Shown one piece after another: positions 59,472 to 64,000 of a DNA stretch of 64,000 nucleotides. The notes beneath the pieces are model-generated. The model did not search any database, was not told the origin of the DNA, and saw only the letters and a program-made list of their open reading frames with translations. Source of the DNA: Dyella ginsengisoli LA-4 (GTDB taxonomy: Bacteria > Pseudomonadota > Gammaproteobacteria > Xanthomonadales > Rhodanobacteraceae). Both the position numbers and the translations under genes were made by a program. The first letter of the stretch is position 1. Every line of letters begins with the position of its first letter. The DNA lies in contig NZ_AMSF01000058.1 in assembly GCF_000334915.1 (NCBI RefSeq), forward strand, positions 87,728 to 151,727. Reading direction: 5' to 3'.

Positions 59472-59956
59472 AGGTGTTGTGCATCGCTTGAGTCGAGCCA
59501 GACGGCGTTCCAGTAGGGATATGCCAGCACCGAGTCCACCAGGCCGGCGCGTATGGGGTTGCCGGCGATGTAACGCGCAACTCCAAGCAGGCGCTCTTCG
59601 CGACGGAGGGCGTGATCGTGGAAGCTGCGGTCCCACAGCTTTCCTTCGAATAGCCCGGACGCATGCAGCTCGCGGCAGACGGCGGCCTTGAAACGGGCCA
59701 CCACGCGATCGAGTGGTTCCTCACCGAGTTCGAGCAGCCCGTGCCAGTGATCGGGCATGAGCACCCACGCCAGCAACTGCGCGTCGCCCCAGTGGGTGGA
59801 AGCGTGGATGACCCGGCTGGCGACGCGCGCGGCTTCGTGATTCCCGAAGATCGGCTGACGGTACCGGGTGGTGACGGTGATCAGGTAGACCTGGCCGGGG
59901 CGTGATACTCGGCCGCGTCGAAGCGCCGAGCGGCCAGGGGCTGGGAAAGCTGGCAT
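59468..59956 (-). CDS. RAYT: REP-associated tyrosine transposase
   Basis: This is a 162-residue member of the Y1 transposase family (IS200/IS605-like) domesticated with REP elements. It has the metal-binding motif H70-W-H72 in MPDHWHGLLEL, the catalytic tyrosine Y129 in VARYIAGNPIRAGLV, and the usual LWDRSFHDHALR segment. It lies between two almost identical REP elements. RAYTs cut and join single-stranded REP DNA and are thought to spread REPs in the genome. The set of motifs is complete, so it may be active. Confidence 0.93.
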   Translation of the reverse strand: MPAFPAPGRSALRRGRVSRPGQVYLITVTTRYRQPIFGNHEAARVASRVIHASTHWGDAQLLAWVLMPDHWHGLLELGEEPLDRVVARFKAAVCRELHASGLFEGKLWDRSFHDHALRREERLLGVARYIAGNPIRAGLVDSVLAYPYWNAVWLDSSDAQHL

Positions 59957-60014
59957 GACCGGAGCTTGCCGATGAGCACCGTGAACACGCTGCCGTCCGG
60001 TACCACCAGAACCT

Positions 60015-60096
60015 GTAGGAGCCCGCTCGCGGGCGATGCTCTTCGCTCTGATGCCACATCCAAAGCCAAAAGCATCGCCCGCGAGCGGGCTCCTAC
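60015..60096. repeat. REP element, copy 5 of 5, flanking the RAYT gene
   Basis: An 82-base REP pair upstream of the RAYT gene, in the same orientation as copy 4. It also lies just after the RND pump gene and could end or protect that transcript. Confidence 0.94.
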
Positions 60097-60107
60097 AAGG
60101 GCAAAGG

Positions 60108-63100
60108 CTAGACTTCCAGCCGATCGTCCGGGCGCGCCACCAGCGCGTACAGCGCGGGCATCAGGAACACGCTGATCAGCAGGCGGGTGAACAGGCCGCT
60201 GACGATCACCAGCGCGAACGGCCGCTGGGTGTCGGTACCCACGCCGGTGGCCAGTGCGGCTGGCAGCAGGCCGAGCGCGGCGACCAGAGCGGTCATCATG
60301 ATCGGCCGCAGGCGCAGGATCGCCGCCTCGCGGATCGCCGGCGCCATCGCCATGCCGCCCAGGCGCAGCTCGTTGACGTAGGAGATGTAGACCACCGCGG
60401 TCTGCACCGACACGCCGAACAGCGCCAGGAAGCCGATGCCCGAGGACACCGAGAACGGCGTGCCGGTGAGCCACAGCGCGACCAGTCCGCCGACCGGCGC
60501 CGACAGGGCGACGCCGAGCACGGTGATGAACGGGAACTTGAAGTTGCTGTACAGGGTGAACAGCAGCAGGAAGATCAGCCCCACGGTGAGCGGCACGATC
60601 ACGTGCAATTGGGCGCTGGAGGCGACGTATTCGGAATACTCGCCGCCCCAGTCCGTGCGGTAGCCGCGCGGCAGCGCCACCTGCTTCTTCACCTGGGCGA
60701 TGGCGTCGCCCACCGCACCGGCCAGGTCGCGCCCCTGCACCGAGAACTGCACGCCGATGTAGCGCGAGCTGTCCTGCCGGTAGATGAAGGAGGCGCCGTC
60801 GGTGACGCGGATGTCGGCCAGTGCCCTGAGCGGGATCTGCTTGCCCTCTGGCGTGGCGACCAGCAGGTTGCCGATCGCCTCGGGGTTGTCGCGGTAGCGC
60901 TTCTGCAGCCGCACCACCAGGTCGAACTCCTTCTCGCCCTGCACCACCTGGGTGGCCACGTCACCGCCGATCGCGGTCTGGATCAGGTCGTTGATGTCCG
61001 ACACGTTGACGCCGTAGCGGGCGATCGCCGCGCGGTTCACGTCGATGGTCAGGCTGGGCTGTCCGAGCTCCTGCACCAGGGTCACGTCGCGGATGCCGCG
61101 GACCTTTTCCAGCACGTGCTTGATCGCCTTGCCCTTGGCCTGCAGCGTGGCGAGGTCCGGTCCGAACACCTTCACCGCCAGCGCGCTCTTCAGGCCGGTC
61201 TCTGCCTCGTCGACGGCATCCTCGGCCGGCTGGGTGTAGTTGAAGGTGATGCCGGGGAAAGCGGCCAGCTTGCGGTTCATCGCCGCGATCAGTTCGGGCT
61301 TGCTCCGGTACTCGCCGGTCCACTGCGAGTACGGCTTCAGTCCCACGTAGAACTCGGCGTTGAAAAAGCCGGTCGGGTCGGTGCCGTCGTCCGGGCGGCC
61401 CAGCTCGTTGGTGACCGTGGTCACCTCGGGGAAGCTGCGCAGGATCGCGCGGATCTGCGGAGTGACCTTGGCCGCCTCGTCGAACGAGATGGTGTACGGC
61501 ATGGTGGCACGCACCCACAGCGCGCCCTCGTCCAGGTGCGGCATGAACTCGGCGCCGATGCGCGGCACCAGCAGCAGCGAGGCGGCCAGCACGACCACCG
61601 AGGCGAGCACGGTGCCGCGCGCTCGGGCCAGGCAGAAATCCAGGCCCTTCGCGTAGACCGACTTGATCGCCTCGAACGCGCGGTTGCGCCGCTCGCGCAC
61701 GCCCTTGCGCATGAACCACGAGCACAGCACCGGCAGCAGCGTGAGCGTGACGATGAGTGAGCCGACCAGGGCAAAGATCATGGTGTCGGCCATCGGCTTG
61801 AACAGCGTGCCGGAGGGGCCGGAGAGCACGTAGATCGGCAGGAAGCTGACCACGATCACCGCCACCGCGTAGAACAGCGGGCGGTCCACTTCCGCCGCGG
61901 CGGCGCGGATCACCGCGAACACGCTGGTGTTCTCGTCCTTCCGTTCGGCCAGCTGGCGGTAGATGTTCTCCACCATCACTACCGCCGCGTCGACCAGGAT
62001 GCCGAAGTCGATCGCGCCGATCGACAGCAGGTTGGCCGAGGCGCCCTGTGCATCCAGGCAGATGAAGGCGAACAGCAGCGCCAGCGGGATGGTGGTGGCG
62101 ACGATCAGGCCGGCACGCAGGTCGTACAGGAAGAACACCAGCACCACGACCACCAGCAGCATGCCGCGCACCAGGTTGCCGCGGACCACGTCGGTGGTGC
62201 GGCTGATCAGCTCGCTGCGGTCGTAGAACGGGACGATCTTGACGTCCTTCGGCAGCACGTTCTCGTTGAGCTCGCGCGTCTTCGCCTCGACGCGCTTGAG
62301 CACGTCCTGGGTCTTGGAGCCGGTGCGCAGGAAGATCACGCCCTCGACCGCGTCGTTCTGGTCCTGGTAGCCGAATTCGCCCAGTCGCGGTGCGATTCCG
62401 GTGGTCACTTCACCGACATCCTTGACCAGCACCGGCGAGCCGTTGTGCTCGGCGAGCACGACGTTGCCGATGTCTTCCAGCGTCTTCAGCCGGCCCTCGC
62501 CGCGGATGTAATAGAACTGGCTGCCCTGGGTGTAGAAGCCGCCGCCGGCATTGGCGTTGTTGGCGGCCAGCGCCGATTCCACCTGGGTGGCGGTGAGGCC
62601 GAGCGCGGCCAGCCGCGCCTGGTCCAGCTTCACCTGGTACTGCAGCGTGCCGCCGCCGAAGCCGGAGTCGTCGGCCACGCCGGGCACGGCGCGGAAGGCC
62701 GGCTCGACGGTCCAGTCCTCGATCGTCTTCAGCTCGGTCGGCGAGCGGTCCGGGCTCTGCAGCACGTAGCGGTAGATCAGCCCCGAGGGCGAGGACAGTG
62801 GCGACACCGACGGCGTGACGCCGTCGGGCAGGCCGAGGTCGCCCATCCGGTTGAACACTTCCTGCCGGGCGAAATACTTGTCGGTGCCGTCGGCGAAGGT
62901 GATGTCCACCACCGACAGGCCGTACAGCGAGATCGAGCGGGTGACCGTGGTGTGCGGGGTGCCGGTCATGCCGCGTTCGACCGGCACGGTGATCAGCCGC
63001 TCCACTTCCTCGGCGGCATGGCCGGGCCACTGCGTCACCAGTTCGACCATCGGCGGCGACAGGTCGGGGTAGGCGTCCACCGGCAGCCGGCCGATCGAGT

Positions 63101-63233
63101 GCAGGCCGGCGCCGACCAGGATCAGGGTGAGCAGCAGCACCAGCAGGCGCTGGCCGAGCGAGGCGCCGACGATGCGGTTCATCACCGAGGCGGTGCGGGA
63201 GGGGGTCTCGCCCCCGGGCGTGGGCGTGCTCAT
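60108..63233 (-). CDS. CzcA/CusA-type RND efflux pump (heavy metal family)
   Basis: This is a 1041-residue RND pump with 12 membrane helices and two large periplasmic loops. It begins with VGAGLHSIGRLPVDAYPDLSPP, and has the proton-relay region DFGILVDAAVVMVEN in helix 4 and LPVLCSWFM in helix 6. These are hallmarks of the heavy-metal efflux subgroup rather than of drug pumps. The metal cannot be told. It overlaps the upstream adaptor gene by 4 bases. Confidence 0.92.
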   Translation of the reverse strand: MSTPTPGGETPSRTASVMNRIVGASLGQRLLVLLLTLILVGAGLHSIGRLPVDAYPDLSPPMVELVTQWPGHAAEEVERLITVPVERGMTGTPHTTVTRSISLYGLSVVDITFADGTDKYFARQEVFNRMGDLGLPDGVTPSVSPLSSPSGLIYRYVLQSPDRSPTELKTIEDWTVEPAFRAVPGVADDSGFGGGTLQYQVKLDQARLAALGLTATQVESALAANNANAGGGFYTQGSQFYYIRGEGRLKTLEDIGNVVLAEHNGSPVLVKDVGEVTTGIAPRLGEFGYQDQNDAVEGVIFLRTGSKTQDVLKRVEAKTRELNENVLPKDVKIVPFYDRSELISRTTDVVRGNLVRGMLLVVVVLVFFLYDLRAGLIVATTIPLALLFAFICLDAQGASANLLSIGAIDFGILVDAAVVMVENIYRQLAERKDENTSVFAVIRAAAAEVDRPLFYAVAVIVVSFLPIYVLSGPSGTLFKPMADTMIFALVGSLIVTLTLLPVLCSWFMRKGVRERRNRAFEAIKSVYAKGLDFCLARARGTVLASVVVLAASLLLVPRIGAEFMPHLDEGALWVRATMPYTISFDEAAKVTPQIRAILRSFPEVTTVTNELGRPDDGTDPTGFFNAEFYVGLKPYSQWTGEYRSKPELIAAMNRKLAAFPGITFNYTQPAEDAVDEAETGLKSALAVKVFGPDLATLQAKGKAIKHVLEKVRGIRDVTLVQELGQPSLTIDVNRAAIARYGVNVSDINDLIQTAIGGDVATQVVQGEKEFDLVVRLQKRYRDNPEAIGNLLVATPEGKQIPLRALADIRVTDGASFIYRQDSSRYIGVQFSVQGRDLAGAVGDAIAQVKKQVALPRGYRTDWGGEYSEYVASSAQLHVIVPLTVGLIFLLLFTLYSNFKFPFITVLGVALSAPVGGLVALWLTGTPFSVSSGIGFLALFGVSVQTAVVYISYVNELRLGGMAMAPAIREAAILRLRPIMMTALVAALGLLPAALATGVGTDTQRPFALVIVSGLFTRLLISVFLMPALYALVARPDDRLEV

Positions 63234-64000
63234 TGGTTCTGCATGAACTGCATGAACAGGCCGCCGTCGATCACCACCTTGTCGCCGGGCTGCAGTCCCT
63301 TGTCCACCACCACGTTGTCGCCGGTGCGCTGGCCCTGCGTGATGTGGCGACGGGCGAAGCTGCCGTCGGGCTGCGCGACGTAGACGAACGGCAGATTCTC
63401 GTCGTCGCGCAGGAGCGCGGAGACCGGCACCAGCAGACCCTGCGAGTCGGTCCGGGCGCTCAGCGTCACGTTCACGTACATCTGCTTGCGCAGCGCGTCA
63501 CCGGGGTTGGGCGCGCTGACGCGCACGTCGACCAGCCCGGTGTCCGGGTTGACCACGCCGCCGATGCTGGTGACGGTGCCGGTGATGGCCTTGCCGCCGT
63601 CACCGGTGCGGATCTCGGCGGTGTCACCCAGGTGCACGCGGGCCACCTCGGCCGGCGTCACCTGCGCCATCACCCACATGTGCGAGAGGTCGGCCACGGT
63701 GAAACAGGCGGTGCTGCCGGCCTGCAGCAGCTGGCCCGGGCTGATCAGCCGTTCCACCACGGTGCCGGCGATCGGCGCGCGGATCGCGCCGCCGGCGTCG
63801 GGTACCGCGCGCCCGGCCGCGATCGCGCGGATCGATCCTTCGTCCACGCCCATCGCCAGCAGCGCCTGGCGCGCGGCGTCGCGATCGGCCTCGGCGCTCG
63901 TGGCGTCGGTGGATGCCTGGGCCGCCTCGCGTGCCGACACGCCGTGATGGGCGAGCAGGTCCTGGTCCATGTCGGCGATGTGGCGGGGGGTGCGCGCGGC
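63230..64000 (-). CDS. CzcB-type membrane fusion protein, C-terminal part, cut by window edge
   Basis: The last 256 codons of an RND adaptor protein. Visible are part of the hairpin (AREAAQASTDATSAEADRDAARQALLA), the second lipoyl half (IRAPIAGTVVERLISPGQLLQAG) and beta-barrel (VMAQVTPAEVARVHLGD). The C-terminal membrane-proximal domain follows (LVPVSALLRDDENLPFVYV). The frame is open to the window end. It is the partner of the CzcA-like pump. Confidence 0.9.
   Translation of the reverse strand, partial: AARTPRHIADMDQDLLAHHGVSAREAAQASTDATSAEADRDAARQALLAMGVDEGSIRAIAAGRAVPDAGGAIRAPIAGTVVERLISPGQLLQAGSTACFTVADLSHMWVMAQVTPAEVARVHLGDTAEIRTGDGGKAITGTVTSIGGVVNPDTGLVDVRVSAPNPGDALRKQMYVNVTLSARTDSQGLLVPVSALLRDDENLPFVYVAQPDGSFARRHITQGQRTGDNVVVDKGLQPGDKVVIDGGLFMQFMQNQ

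Overview
The window looks like chromosome from a high-GC gammaproteobacterium, most likely of the Lysobacterales/Xanthomonadales (Rhodanobacteraceae-like). This rests on gene content I recognise (rimK with its zinc-protease partner, a PhoP-type two-component pair, an FNR-boxed cbb3 oxidase cluster, a SAH-riboswitch ahcY, ppc, and RAYT/REP elements). It is an inference, not a database result. No rRNA or complete tRNA gene was seen.

Region 1 (1-22116) is the terminal part of an integrative conjugative element of the ICEclc/PFGI-1 type. Its left part carries the maintenance block, read leftward: alpA, parA, a small HicA/Shi-like gene and parB (cut by the window edge). Its right end is marked by an 18-bp copy of a tRNA-Gly 3' end at 22099-22116, which stands alone without the rest of a tRNA. 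Between them lies about 19 kb of cargo: LysR-type regulators (two intact, one decayed), a leftward run of twelve genes headed by a TetR regulator (small membrane protein, HlyD-ABC-ABC-ABC-outer membrane factor exporter, DUF2892 protein, beta-CASP metallo-hydrolase, LOG-family protein, LpxR-like lipid A deacylase, cytochrome c), and a divergent polyhydroxybutyrate operon (phaC, phasin, phaB). The tetR and phaC promoters carry the same near-palindromic element five bases downstream of their -10 boxes, so one repressor probably governs both. A truncated modB and a TTG-started LysR gene sit next to the attachment site.

Region 2 (22164-31159) is chromosomal. It holds a retropepsin-like protease with RimK, a secreted protein of unknown function, a BlaI/BlaR1-like pair whose sensor ends in a TonB-like domain, a PhoP/PhoQ-type pair, ilvE, a secreted protein and metF.

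Region 3 (31288-40160) is a complete cbb3 oxidase gene set: an FNR-like box, ccoNOQP, a small membrane protein, ccoG, fixH, ccoI, ccoS and a SafE-like membrane protein. Most junctions overlap. A convergent ECF sigma factor with an unusual membrane partner follows, then ahcY behind a SAH riboswitch, and divergently ppc.

Region 4 (46190-58589) is a self-contained export operon: membrane fusion protein, one MacB/LolD-type ATPase, three large FtsX-type permeases, an NtrC-type activator and its histidine kinase. A GG-N10-GC sigma-54 promoter lies immediately before the first gene, with regularly spaced CGGACAC half-sites upstream. This suggests the activator drives its own operon.

Region 5 (58586-64000) has a YqhA-like membrane protein, a RAYT-type REP transposase between two almost identical REP elements, and the start of a heavy-metal RND efflux operon (czcA-like complete, czcB-like cut by the window edge). 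Five REP elements of one family occur between 28.5 and 60.1 kb; none was seen inside the ICE.
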